64,000 bases of DNA from Pseudoalteromonas sp. DL-6 (GTDB lineage Bacteria; Pseudomonadota; Gammaproteobacteria; Enterobacterales; Alteromonadaceae): positions 2,232,001-2,296,000 of the forward strand of contig NZ_CP019770.1 of the NCBI RefSeq assembly GCF_004328665.1, read 5' to 3'. The position numbers were made by a program, and so were the translations under genes. This document shows, in pieces, positions 8,733 through 17,051 of this stretch. Below the pieces are notes generated by a model. The model had not been told where the DNA came from, ran no database searches, and saw only the letters and a program-made list of their open reading frames with translations. The number at the start of each line of letters is the position of its first letter. The first letter of the stretch is position 1.

Positions 8733-10955
8733 TTATAGTTCAAAGTCTTTTTTGAATTTTAAACCAAACTCACTACGATCATTACTGCGCATTACGCCAA
8801 CAAAGCCAGTTTGCTGCAAGCGACCTACATCGTAAACTTCGTTTAATACATTCTCACCATATAGCGTTACTTCCATATCGCCGTATGGGTTAGTGTAAGA
8901 AATATTAAAACCAACTAGCTCACGCGAATCAATCGTTTCACTTTTGTTGAAAACTGACTGACCTTGCATTTCACTGCGGTACGAGTAGTTTGCATTTAAT
9001 GCAACCGTGCCACCATTGCTTAAATCAACAAAGTAAGATGGAGCAACCATTACTGTCCAACGAGGTGTCAGTGCTGGTGAGTCGCCTTTGCCAATACCTT
9101 GTACGCCCTCAGCTACTTCTGTAATTTCAGAATCTAAGTAGCCTACTGCAGTGCGAATAGTAAAGTCGTCGGTTAGTGCAATTGTGGTTTCAAGCTCAAT
9201 ACCTTGCGCTTTAGACTGGCCTGCATTTTCAACGATAGTGACAAAGCCACCGCCCGCTGTTGGATCTGAGAATGGCAGTGCTAAATCAGTGTAGTCAGTA
9301 ACAAACATTGCAAGCATCATAGATACATTTTCATGTACCTGGCCTTTTAAACCAATCTCGTAGTTAACTGCTTTGGTTTCATCAAACGATACAAACTGAT
9401 CCGGACCACCAAATGGGCGCGGTGGAAAGCCACCTGTTTGGTAACCTTTTTGCACTTGACCGTAAACGTTCATATTATTGCTAAGCTGGTATGAAGCATT
9501 AATGTCCCATGTCACTGCATTAAAGTCTGCACTAATGTCTTTACGTTCAGGGAAGGTTGGGAAAATGGCATTAGCATCTTTTTTATCTTCTGAGTAACGA
9601 AGACCACCGCCGATTGTTAAATCATCAGTTAAATCGTAACTACCGTTGATGTAAGCTGCGTATGAGTTTGTTTCTTGATTGATTTCAAAAAAGCCAAAAC
9701 CACCAAATGACGGAGTAACACCATCATTCAATAGACCATTTGGCGTGTTAAATGGGCTAAATACAAAATCTTCAGAGCGAGTAAAGCCATCTTCATTAAA
9801 GAAGTATAAGCCAGAAACAAAGTCCATTTTATCAAACGTGGCGTTTAGTTGAAGTTCAAAAGAGTATTGATCTGCACCGCCCACTTCTGGGAACTCTGAT
9901 AAGTTAAGTGAAGATGCATCATCATCTAAACCACCTTCATATTCAGAGGTACGGTAGCTTGAAATAAACTTGGCTGTATATGTGTTATTAATCGCCCAAT
10001 CAGCTGTGAATGACGTGCCCCAACCGGAATATGAGGTTGATTCAATACCGGCAACTGTTGTGCCTAAATCATCAGGATTCGCTGGAAGTAAGTCTTCAGT
10101 TAATAATGGGAAATCACCATTGAATACATTACTTGAATCTAATGGTTCAGTAAGCTCAATAGTATAAGGCGATTGGCCTGATTCATTATCAACCCCATCT
10201 AGCGAGAAGGTAAACGCTAAATCACTGGTTGCTTCGTATTTAAGCGCAATACGACCACTAAACTCTTGCTCTTCACCAATTTCTTTTTCAGGGTTAACTA
10301 AATTTACCGCTGTTCCTACCCCATTACGTTGCTTATATGACGCACTTGCCGACATGCTTAAATCATTGGTTAATGCATCATTGAAGTAAATATCACCAGC
10401 GATACGACCACGACTACCGACTTTAGCCGATGTCGTTAAAATGCCCTCATCACCTGGTTGTTTAGTAATTACATTTACCGCGCCACCTAATGTATTACGA
10501 CCATAAAGCGTGCCTTGTGGTCCACGCAGAACTTCAACACGCTCAACATTAGGAAGTGATAAGTTAGATCCCATTTGGCGGCCTAAATAAACACCGTCTA
10601 GGTAAACACCTACGCCAGGATCTGTGGTTATAATGTGATCTTGCAAGCCAATACCACGAATGAATACTGAAGCATGCGCTGCGTTACCAACACCATAGCG
10701 AGTAATATTTAAGTTAGGAACGTATTTACCAATATCTTCTAAGTTACCCATATTGGCTTTATCAATAAGGTTAGCACCTATTGATGTAATCGCAGTTGGA
10801 GATTCGAACAAGCTCTCTGTACGTTTACGAGCTGTCACTTCAATTTTTTCAAACGCGTCTTGTTTGGCTGTCGTTTTAGCTTCTTGTGCATTTGCGGAAG
10901 TTGTTAGGGCTGCAATAACCGCTAAACTTAACTGTGAGAGGGTGCGTAATTTCAA
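8733..10955 (-). CDS. TonB-dependent outer-membrane receptor
   Basis: Outer-membrane active transporter powered by TonB-ExbBD. The signal peptide ends near TTSANA. A TonB-box-like FEKIEVTARKR follows, then the plug domain (about 50-170, with VEVLRGPQGTLYGRNTLGGAVNVIT) and a 22-strand-type barrel ending in FGLKFKKDFEL. I place the start at a TTG (10955), preceded by GGAG at 6 nt, which gives a clean signal peptide. An upstream TTG at 10967 overlaps that ribosome site. The substrate is unknown; the class includes siderophore, vitamin and glycan receptors. The leader holds a possible attenuator. Confidence 0.9.
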   Translation of the reverse strand: MKLRTLSQLSLAVIAALTTSANAQEAKTTAKQDAFEKIEVTARKRTESLFESPTAITSIGANLIDKANMGNLEDIGKYVPNLNITRYGVGNAAHASVFIRGIGLQDHIITTDPGVGVYLDGVYLGRQMGSNLSLPNVERVEVLRGPQGTLYGRNTLGGAVNVITKQPGDEGILTTSAKVGSRGRIAGDIYFNDALTNDLSMSASASYKQRNGVGTAVNLVNPEKEIGEEQEFSGRIALKYEATSDLAFTFSLDGVDNESGQSPYTIELTEPLDSSNVFNGDFPLLTEDLLPANPDDLGTTVAGIESTSYSGWGTSFTADWAINNTYTAKFISSYRTSEYEGGLDDDASSLNLSEFPEVGGADQYSFELQLNATFDKMDFVSGLYFFNEDGFTRSEDFVFSPFNTPNGLLNDGVTPSFGGFGFFEINQETNSYAAYINGSYDLTDDLTIGGGLRYSEDKKDANAIFPTFPERKDISADFNAVTWDINASYQLSNNMNVYGQVQKGYQTGGFPPRPFGGPDQFVSFDETKAVNYEIGLKGQVHENVSMMLAMFVTDYTDLALPFSDPTAGGGFVTIVENAGQSKAQGIELETTIALTDDFTIRTAVGYLDSEITEVAEGVQGIGKGDSPALTPRWTVMVAPSYFVDLSNGGTVALNANYSYRSEMQGQSVFNKSETIDSRELVGFNISYTNPYGDMEVTLYGENVLNEVYDVGRLQQTGFVGVMRSNDRSEFGLKFKKDFEL

Positions 10956-10982
10956 GGTTTTCTCCAAAGGGTATTAATTTAA

Positions 10983-11042
10983 TTATGCGTTATGCTGTGT
11001 AAACATAAATTGTAGGCATAAAAAAAGATGCGTTAGATGCAT
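10983..11042 (-). CDS. Possible 19-residue leader peptide
   Basis: An ATG at 11042 preceded by AGAGGAAAG opens a 19-codon frame (MHLTHLFLCLQFMFTQHNA) ending in TAA. It lies between the -10-like TATAAT at 11065 and the TonB receptor start. Its first codons overlap the intrinsic terminator at 11021-11046, the layout expected of a transcription-attenuation leader. The spacing from ribosome site to ATG is short and the frame could be chance, so this stays tentative. Confidence 0.25.
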   Translation of the reverse strand: MHLTHLFLCLQFMFTQHNA

Positions 11043-11046
11043 CTTT
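11021..11046 (-). terminator. Terminator-like hairpin in the receptor leader
   Basis: On the minus strand AAAGATGC, a 7-nt loop and GCATCTTT are followed by a run of T, a canonical intrinsic terminator. It is unusual because it lies upstream of the receptor gene that is read in the same direction, with no known gene before it. Confidence 0.6.
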
Positions 11047-11059
11047 CCTCTGGGAGTGC

Positions 11060-11065
11060 ATTATA
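11060..11065 (-). promoter_or_regulatory. Likely -10 element of the TonB receptor
   Basis: A perfect TATAAT on the minus strand, about 105 nt upstream of the chosen receptor start. A -35 candidate TACATA sits 17 bp upstream. Transcription would start close to 11053, shortly before the terminator-like hairpin. Confidence 0.4.
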
Positions 11066-11329
11066 TTACATAAAAGTTACAATATGTATATTTAACTTTT
11101 GTTTATACAAAAAAATAATTTTTAGCTTTTTTAATCTAAACTAATTACCTCAACAATGACACAGCTTTGGTTATAAATTAATACTTTAATATTAACCACC
11201 AACTGTATTGTTCATTAATCGTACACACCGTTTGTTGTGGAAAACACATTAAAACTGCTTGAAATTATGACAATATCCAAAGAGCCTTTATATTTAAATA
11301 TAAAGCAGAACCATTTTTAGGTGAAAAGC

Positions 11330-11926
11330 ATGACAAAAAAACAGACCACACAATCAACTAACATGCTTTTTAACAACAACCACTATAATCCATTATTTTT
11401 TACTACATTGAATAACGACATATTGTTAGTATGCTACTCAGCCCTTAACTCCCTAACTAACTACGAACTTTTAAACCAATTTATTCATACAAATAATTAC
11501 CAAGGGTTAGTTATTTATAATATTCCTAAAGATACTGATGCCGTTTCACTGAAAGAATGGCCAAATTTAAAAGGTCTTTTTTATCAAGATACTAGTGAAG
11601 AGTTGTTCACTAGGGGGCTAGAAGCAATTAAACAAGGCGAATTGTGGTTTCCACGAACCATTAGTGACATTTGGATGCGTCAAATGCTCGATACAGAACA
11701 AAAGAATGCTTTGCAAACAAGTAATTTAACCGATAAAGAAATTAAAGTACTCAACCTACTTTTTAGTGGACTTCACTCCAGTGCTATTGCTGATAGTTTA
11801 TTTATAAGTGAAGCTACGGTTAGAGTTCACTTACATAAAATTTATAAAAAAATAGCGGTCAAAAATAAGCAGCAGGCAATTCGTTGGTGCCAAGATAACC
11901 TAAAAAATATAAATTCGCGTTCATAA
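11330..11926 (+). CDS. CsgD/VpsT-like LuxR-family regulator
   Basis: DNA-binding regulator of about 198 residues: a degenerate receiver domain (about 12-128) and a C-terminal LuxR helix-turn-helix (about 135-195: LTDKEIKVLNLL, SSAIADSLFISEATVRVHLHKIYKKI). The block GEL-WFPR just before the linker lies where CsgD and VpsT have their signature. VpsT binds c-di-GMP with a W[FLM][TS]R motif, and here it reads WFPR. I prefer the ATG at 11330 because AGGTGA lies 5-6 nt upstream; the GTG at 11321 overlaps that site. The receiver lacks an obvious phosphoacceptor setting. Likely targets are the flanking receptor and porin genes (inference). Confidence 0.82.
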   Translation: MTKKQTTQSTNMLFNNNHYNPLFFTTLNNDILLVCYSALNSLTNYELLNQFIHTNNYQGLVIYNIPKDTDAVSLKEWPNLKGLFYQDTSEELFTRGLEAIKQGELWFPRTISDIWMRQMLDTEQKNALQTSNLTDKEIKVLNLLFSGLHSSAIADSLFISEATVRVHLHKIYKKIAVKNKQQAIRWCQDNLKNINSRS

Positions 11927-12163
11927 CTAAAAAAACACTACTTAATACTTACTTTATCAACTTTCCTCTCATAATTAATAATCCAAACAACTCAGTTAGT
12001 TACATAAGCTAAAAATAAAAAGTGCTTAAATTTCAATAACTCCACTACATTGATGTTGCAAAAAAGTAGTAAAAAGTACTTAATTCATTAATTTTAATTA
12101 GAAAAAAGTTAATGCTCATCTTATACTGCAACGGGATACACATGAAATTAAATAGGATACACA

Positions 12164-13309
12164 ATGAAAAAACTATCTGTAGCAGTAGCAATTTGTTGCG
12201 CACTTGCCACAAGCAGCGCAAGTGCTGAGGTTCGTATTAATGGGTTTGCTTCTATTGTCGGTGGTAAGTCGCTCGATAGTGATCAAACGTTATATGGATA
12301 TGATGATGATATTTCATTTAAAAATGAAAGCGTATTTGCACTTCAGCTAACCGCTGATTTGCAAGAGAAGCTAACCGCCACAGCGCAGATTGTAGCTCGC
12401 GGGGCAAATGATTTTGACGCTGATTTTGAATGGGCGTACTTAACATATGAATTCTCAGATGACTTACAATTAAGCGCAGGAAAAATGCGTCTTCCTCTAT
12501 TTCGCTACTCTGACTTTTTAGATGTTGGTTATACCTACCGCTGGGTACGTCCGCCTCAGTCTGTATATAACTTACCGTTCTCAACCTATGAAGGCCTAAG
12601 CTTATTACATACAACTCAACTTGGTGATTGGGATTCGACTGTGCAAGTTGTTTATGGCAGCTTCGACGATAATATCGCCGTAGTATCAGTAAACGGAGAT
12701 ACCGAGCTTAACAACATGGCCGGGGTTAACTGGTCATTGTCATACGATTGGTTTAGCGCTCGCGCTGCATATTTCATTGCAGATACGAGTATCGGTATTC
12801 AAAATGATACAGCTGAAGGTATGGCTCTTAATGGACTTGAGCAGGCACTTCGTAGTTCAGGGTTTTCAGAACAAGCAAATGATATAGCAATAAATGAGGA
12901 TGATAGCTACTTCCTCGCTTTCGGTTTCTCAATCGATTACAACAATATCTTGTTTGATGCCGAATACACAGAATTTGAAGTTGAAAACAGCGCGCTCGCT
13001 AAGCAAACTCAATACTACACCTCTTTAGGCTACCGTATGGACGAGGTAACCGTTCACTTAACATACGAAAACAACGACGATAAGCACGACAGCAGCCGTT
13101 ATAATGCACTACCAACTGTTCCACCTCTAAACGCAGGTCTTAACCAAGCTTTAGAAGGCTCAAAGGCAAAAAGTAATGTATACACCATAGGCGCTCGCTA
13201 TGACTTCCACCCAATGGCAGCCTTAAAAGTAGATTTTAGTCGCTTTGAAGATGATATAACAAATACTGAAACTGACGTAGTCGCCGTTGGCGTTGATTTA
13301 GTATTTTAA
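12164..13309 (+). CDS. Outer-membrane porin-like protein
   Basis: 381 residues with a signal peptide ending in SASAEV. After it comes a beta-barrel pattern of alternating residues, with the porin-like opening EVRINGFASIVGG, the segment LSAGKMRLPLFRYSDFLDVG (about 105-125), and a terminal Phe (VAVGVDLVF) expected for BAM-assembled barrels. It resembles phosphate-selective or general-porin-like proteins of marine gammaproteobacteria. It is read with the PBP-like gene only 9 bp downstream, which suggests a common operon and ligand. Confidence 0.85.
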   Translation: MKKLSVAVAICCALATSSASAEVRINGFASIVGGKSLDSDQTLYGYDDDISFKNESVFALQLTADLQEKLTATAQIVARGANDFDADFEWAYLTYEFSDDLQLSAGKMRLPLFRYSDFLDVGYTYRWVRPPQSVYNLPFSTYEGLSLLHTTQLGDWDSTVQVVYGSFDDNIAVVSVNGDTELNNMAGVNWSLSYDWFSARAAYFIADTSIGIQNDTAEGMALNGLEQALRSSGFSEQANDIAINEDDSYFLAFGFSIDYNNILFDAEYTEFEVENSALAKQTQYYTSLGYRMDEVTVHLTYENNDDKHDSSRYNALPTVPPLNAGLNQALEGSKAKSNVYTIGARYDFHPMAALKVDFSRFEDDITNTETDVVAVGVDLVF

Positions 13310-13318
13310 TAGGAGCGT

Positions 13319-13729
13319 ATGATGAAAAAATTAATTTTAGCCAGCATGCTAACACTGTGTAGCACAATAGCATTTGCTGAAGTTGCTGTAATTGTAAACC
13401 CAGCTAATGCCAATGCAGTGAGCCAAGATGATATTAAAAAAATATACCTTGGCAAGAGCAAATCGTTTGCTGATGGTACCAAAGTAAATCCTGTTAACCA
13501 AAATGGTAATGCAGTAGCTGATGAATTTAACGACAAGCTTGTTGGCAAATCAGGCAGTCAATTAAATGCCTATTGGTCAAAGCTGGTTTTTACTGGTAAA
13601 GGCACGCCTCCAGGTAAACTTGATAACGACCAAGCAGTAATTGATTTTGTAGCTGCTAATGCAGATGCAATTGGCTATATAGACAGCGCTAAAGCAAGTG
13701 ATAAAGTAAAAGTAGTAGGTAAATATTAA
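13319..13729 (+). CDS. Small PstS-like periplasmic binding protein
   Basis: 136 residues with a signal peptide ending IAFAEV. The mature part matches one lobe of a PstS-type substrate-binding fold: VIVNPANANAVSQDDIKKIYLGKSKSFADG, then WSKLVFTGKGTPP and IGYIDS. It is far shorter than true PstS (about 320 residues) and no ABC transporter genes are adjacent, so uptake by a classical Pst system is unlikely here. The two ATGs at 13319 and 13322 both follow AGGAGCGT. It is cotranscribed with the porin, so a periplasmic ligand-capture role is a reasonable guess. Confidence 0.85.
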   Translation: MMKKLILASMLTLCSTIAFAEVAVIVNPANANAVSQDDIKKIYLGKSKSFADGTKVNPVNQNGNAVADEFNDKLVGKSGSQLNAYWSKLVFTGKGTPPGKLDNDQAVIDFVAANADAIGYIDSAKASDKVKVVGKY

Positions 13730-13746
13730 TCTACTAGGTTAAAAAC

Positions 13747-13783
13747 AAAAGCCCGCAATAAATACTTTATTGCGGGCTTTTTT
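13747..13783 (+). terminator. Intrinsic terminator after the PBP-like gene
   Basis: GCCCGCAATAAA pairs perfectly with TTTATTGCGGGC across a 3-nt loop, flanked by A and T runs. It lies between convergent units. Confidence 0.92.
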
Positions 13784-13835
13784 ATATCTATAACATTTAC
13801 AACCTTCATAAAACGTTAAAGTAGTGTCTTAACGA

Positions 13836-15461
13836 CTACTCAATTTTAAACTTAGCAGTTGCATCTAATAGGTTATCTGAAAGGTAATGTAAGTTTTTAG
13901 CCACATCTCTTACTGCTTTAAGTGAGCTCATTGTATCTTCAAATGAAACATGCATATTAGATACGTTGTCTACAACCATTGCGGCCACTGAGGTTTGCTC
14001 TTCAGTTGCTGCTGCAATCTGCGAGTTCATCCCATTAATTTCTAGTATTTGCTCTGCTATTTTTTCAATCGAGACACCGGTTTGCTCTGCTGCACTGGCA
14101 TTATCGGTTGCCATGTCTCTTGCAGAGGTCATAGCCGTTACAGATTCATTGGCAGCAACACTTAGGGTACTTAATAGCTCACGAATTTCATTGGTTGACT
14201 GTGCTGTGCGTGATGCAAGCTCGCGGACTTCATCAGCAACCACGGCAAAGCCACGACCATGTTCACCTGCGCGCGCAGCTTCTATTGCAGCATTTAACGC
14301 TAACAAGTTTGTTTGCTCGGCAATGGAGGTGATTACATTTAGTATTTGCGATACATTTTTAGTGTCATCTGCTAACTTATTAATGGTGTTGGCCGCTATA
14401 TTAATTTCATCACTTAAAGTGCGCGACGCATTAACAGACATTTTTACTTGCGCACGGCTTTGATCTACCTCTTTTTCTGCTGTTTGCACGGCATTAGATG
14501 CGCTCGCAGCTGATTGTGAAATATCGCCAACGCTTTGCTTCATTTCTTCCATCGACTGTTTAACAACATCGGCATCGGTGGTTTGTTTAGTGGTTGCTCG
14601 CTCAGCTCGCTCCATTCCTTGCACAAGCCGGGTTGAATTTTCCATTAACGGTTCACATACCGCTATTACTTCTAAAACGGTTTCTCTTAGTAGGCTAATA
14701 AAGGCATTAAAGTTTATAGACACCTGCCCTATTTCATCTTCAGAGTTAACGGCAAGCTTGGTACTTAATGATCCTTTACCACTTGCTAGAAGACTCAGGT
14801 TATTAGCGGCATCACTGGCTGATGAACCAATATTACGTGCAATCCAAATAGCCATAAGTAACAGCAGCACTAATGATACAACCGCAACAAGCAGCATTAA
14901 ATTAAGCGCATCATCTGAGCGTGCTTTTGTATTAGCAACAAGTTGGAAAAAGCGATCATCTGCTTTTTGCTGCGCGCTTTTAAAGCTAGTTAAAACAGCC
15001 TCAAAAAGGCTTGTTTTAAGCTGAGCCTGTTGTTGTATTTTGCTAAAGTCAGCCGTGCCATTAACCATACCATTGGCGATAGTTGAAGATATTTTCTCAT
15101 AATTAGCCAGCCGCGTTTTTGTGTCGCTATCAACATATGATGCATTAATTGCTTCTATTGCGTCTAAGTTCGTAGTGAGCTGCTGATAAGTTTCACCCGC
15201 TTTTGTTACTAAGTCTTGTTCACCAAAGGTTACAGCCTGAGTGTATAACTCATCTAACTTTTCTAAAATACTTACGTTAGCCAGGGTTAATTTGGCTACT
15301 TTATAAGAAGACTTCTCCATTTCATCAAGTGATATGCGATTTTCGTTCATAGCAAAGTAATTAACCAAAACAATTACTAAGAATGCGATAATCGCTATAG
15401 ATGTAATTGCATGTATTTTTTTAGTAATGCTGAGGTTTTTAAAAGAGAAACCTGAAGCCAT
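13836..15461 (-). CDS. Methyl-accepting chemotaxis protein
   Basis: 541-residue transmembrane chemoreceptor feeding CheA/CheW. TM1 (about 18-37) and TM2 (about 187-207) flank a helical periplasmic ligand domain of about 150 residues of the four-helix-bundle type. A HAMP region follows (about 208-260). The kinase-control hairpin [20 protein letters not shown] continues into [13 protein letters not shown] (about 381-413). No C-terminal CheR-docking pentapeptide is seen (it ends DATAKFKIE). A good sigma-28-type promoter lies 33 nt upstream. Confidence 0.95.
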   Translation of the reverse strand: MASGFSFKNLSITKKIHAITSIAIIAFLVIVLVNYFAMNENRISLDEMEKSSYKVAKLTLANVSILEKLDELYTQAVTFGEQDLVTKAGETYQQLTTNLDAIEAINASYVDSDTKTRLANYEKISSTIANGMVNGTADFSKIQQQAQLKTSLFEAVLTSFKSAQQKADDRFFQLVANTKARSDDALNLMLLVAVVSLVLLLLMAIWIARNIGSSASDAANNLSLLASGKGSLSTKLAVNSEDEIGQVSINFNAFISLLRETVLEVIAVCEPLMENSTRLVQGMERAERATTKQTTDADVVKQSMEEMKQSVGDISQSAASASNAVQTAEKEVDQSRAQVKMSVNASRTLSDEINIAANTINKLADDTKNVSQILNVITSIAEQTNLLALNAAIEAARAGEHGRGFAVVADEVRELASRTAQSTNEIRELLSTLSVAANESVTAMTSARDMATDNASAAEQTGVSIEKIAEQILEINGMNSQIAAATEEQTSVAAMVVDNVSNMHVSFEDTMSSLKAVRDVAKNLHYLSDNLLDATAKFKIE

Positions 15462-15493
15462 ATTAATTTACCCCGTTTAATTATCTATAGTTA

Positions 15494-15520
15494 TTATCGG
15501 CTTAAGATGCAAAAATGTTA
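15494..15520 (-). promoter_or_regulatory. Sigma-28 (FliA) type promoter of the chemoreceptor
   Basis: On the minus strand TAAC, 15 bp, then GCCGATAA. The -10 half is a perfect match to the flagellar sigma factor consensus TAAA-N15-GCCGATAA and the -35 half matches 3 of 4. It lies 33 nt upstream of the chemoreceptor ATG, so the gene is expected to be expressed with the late flagellar genes. Confidence 0.7.
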
Positions 15521-15672
15521 ACTTTATTTTTAATTTTCGACGCTTTTTATACATAAAATTAAATATACAGCAGTATTCTTTTATAAACACTAACAATTGA
15601 AATATAGAGTGTTCTCTCCAATGTTCAACATTAATCTAAAAAGAGTTGTTTAATATTTTAAATTTCAAGCAC

Positions 15673-15706
15673 AAAAAAACCAGTAACATTACTGTTACTG
15701 GTTTTT
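15673..15706 (-). terminator. Terminator after tRNA-Leu
   Basis: AAAAACCAGTAACA pairs perfectly with TGTTACTGGTTTTT around a TTAC loop. It is bidirectional in form and lies just downstream of the tRNA 3' CCA. Confidence 0.92.
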
Positions 15707-15711
15707 GTATT

Positions 15712-15796
15712 TGGTGCGGATGGGGGGACTTGAACCCCCACGCCCGAAAGCACTACCCCCTCAAGGTAGCGTGTCTACCAATTCCACCACATCCGC
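15712..15796 (-). tRNA. tRNA-Leu(GAG)
   Basis: 85-nt class II tRNA with encoded CCA. The acceptor stem is GCGGATG/CATCCGC. The D arm contains GGTGGAATTGGTAGACACG, the anticodon arm reads CTACCTTGAGGGGGTAG with anticodon GAG, and the long variable arm and a GGTTCAAGTC T arm are present. It follows secG in the same direction, as tRNA-Leu(GAG) does in E. coli. Confidence 0.97.
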
Positions 15797-15874
15797 ATTT
15801 TTTAAGCTATTGCTTAGTGCTAAGTCCGCATGTTTATTTGAGGGGAATAAACAACTTAACGATTTAAAACTAAA

Positions 15875-16228
15875 TTAATTTGGTACGTCAGAGCTTTGCT
15901 CTTTAGTTGATGTTACAGGAACATCTTCTTCAACTGGGTTAACAGTTTCAACAGCTGGAGCAGCTTCTAAGTTTTCCCATTCGTCAGTCTTTTTAATTTG
16001 ACCGGCAGTTAGGTTACCTAAAACAATACTCAACACAAAAAAGATTGTTGCTAAAGTTGTTGTTGTTTTCGTCATAAAGTTACCGGCTCCTGAAGAACCA
16101 AAAACAGTAGACGATGCGCCCGCACCAAATGATGAGCCCATGTCAGCACCTTTACCTTGCTGGATCAAAACCATACCAACAAGCGCTAAAGCTACAACTA
16201 AATACACTACTAATAAAATTTCGTACAT
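15875..16228 (-). CDS. secG: Preprotein translocase subunit SecG
   Basis: Small auxiliary subunit of the SecYEG channel. The usual start MYEILLVVYLVVAL is at 16228; a longer upstream reading would overlap tpiA. Two membrane helices (about 3-22 and 53-73) flank the conserved QQGKGADMGSSFGAGASSTV loop with its GSSGAGNFM continuation. The 117-residue protein has a Glu/Pro/Thr-rich C-terminal tail. It follows tpiA with one intervening base after that stop. Confidence 0.95.
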   Translation of the reverse strand: MYEILLVVYLVVALALVGMVLIQQGKGADMGSSFGAGASSTVFGSSGAGNFMTKTTTTLATIFFVLSIVLGNLTAGQIKKTDEWENLEAAPAVETVNPVEEDVPVTSTKEQSSDVPN

Positions 16229-16229
16229 C

Positions 16230-16979
16230 TTATACGGTCCCTTTTGCACTATTGCAGATAGCAGTGAATGATTCTGCTTTTAAACTTGCGCCGCCAATTA
16301 GCCCGCCGTCTATATCTGTTTGTGCAAATAATAATTCGCTATTTTTTTCATTAACGCTACCACCATATAAGATGGTTAGCCCTTGTGCTAAATCGCTGTC
16401 TAATGAAGCAATTTTGTCACGGATAAATTTGTGAACACTTTGTGCCTGTTCAGGCAATGCAGTCTTACCTGTGCCTATAGCCCAAACGGGCTCATATGCT
16501 ATCACAGATTCTTTCAGTGCTGCTACACCTAATTTATTAATTACTGCGTCAATCTGCGCAGCAACTACCTGTTCTGTTTGCCCGTTTTCTTGCTCTATTT
16601 CGCTCTCTCCAACACATAAAATAGGCGTTAAACCTACTTGTTGTGCGCGAGCAAACTTAGCCGCTACGGTATCGTTACTTTCTTTGTATATGCTGCGTCG
16701 TTCTGAATGACCAACCAGTACATACTTTGCACCTAACTGTTTAATCAGCTGGGCATCTACTTCACCAGTAAAAGCACCGGGTGTATTCTCTGAAACGGTT
16801 TGTGTTCCGGTAGTTACACCACTTGCAATCATTGCTGATACCAGTGGAAACGGAGGAAATAAAACAATGTTTACTTCAGCAGATTTAACATTGTTAATAG
16901 CATCAGACAGTTGTTCAACAAGCTCTAATGAGCCATTCATTTTCCAGTTGCCTGCGACCATCGCCTTGCGTGTTGCCAT
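16230..16979 (-). CDS. tpiA: Triosephosphate isomerase
   Basis: Glycolytic enzyme interconverting dihydroxyacetone phosphate and glyceraldehyde 3-phosphate. It is 249 residues from MATRKAMVAGNWKMNGS, with Lys13 in the NWKMNG motif, the catalytic His in YVLVGHSERR (about 95) and the catalytic Glu in AYEPVWAIGTG (about 167). The phosphate-binding GGSVN is also present. I choose the ATG at 16979 because GGAG lies 7 nt upstream; an earlier in-frame ATG at 16994 has no such site. tpiA between glmM and secG differs from E. coli but is common in other gammaproteobacteria. Confidence 0.96.
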   Translation of the reverse strand: MATRKAMVAGNWKMNGSLELVEQLSDAINNVKSAEVNIVLFPPFPLVSAMIASGVTTGTQTVSENTPGAFTGEVDAQLIKQLGAKYVLVGHSERRSIYKESNDTVAAKFARAQQVGLTPILCVGESEIEQENGQTEQVVAAQIDAVINKLGVAALKESVIAYEPVWAIGTGKTALPEQAQSVHKFIRDKIASLDSDLAQGLTILYGGSVNEKNSELLFAQTDIDGGLIGGASLKAESFTAICNSAKGTV

Positions 16980-17051
16980 TTTTCCACTCCACATTAGAAA
17001 GCGGGCGAGATATTAACTCGACTCGCCCAAAGTTACAAGAGGTTATTGTTA

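Noticed and set aside
13966..15024. Long frames opposite the chemoreceptor gene at 13836-15461
   Set aside because: Low-complexity Ser/Ala/Thr-rich shadows of coiled-coil codons, with no family resemblance.
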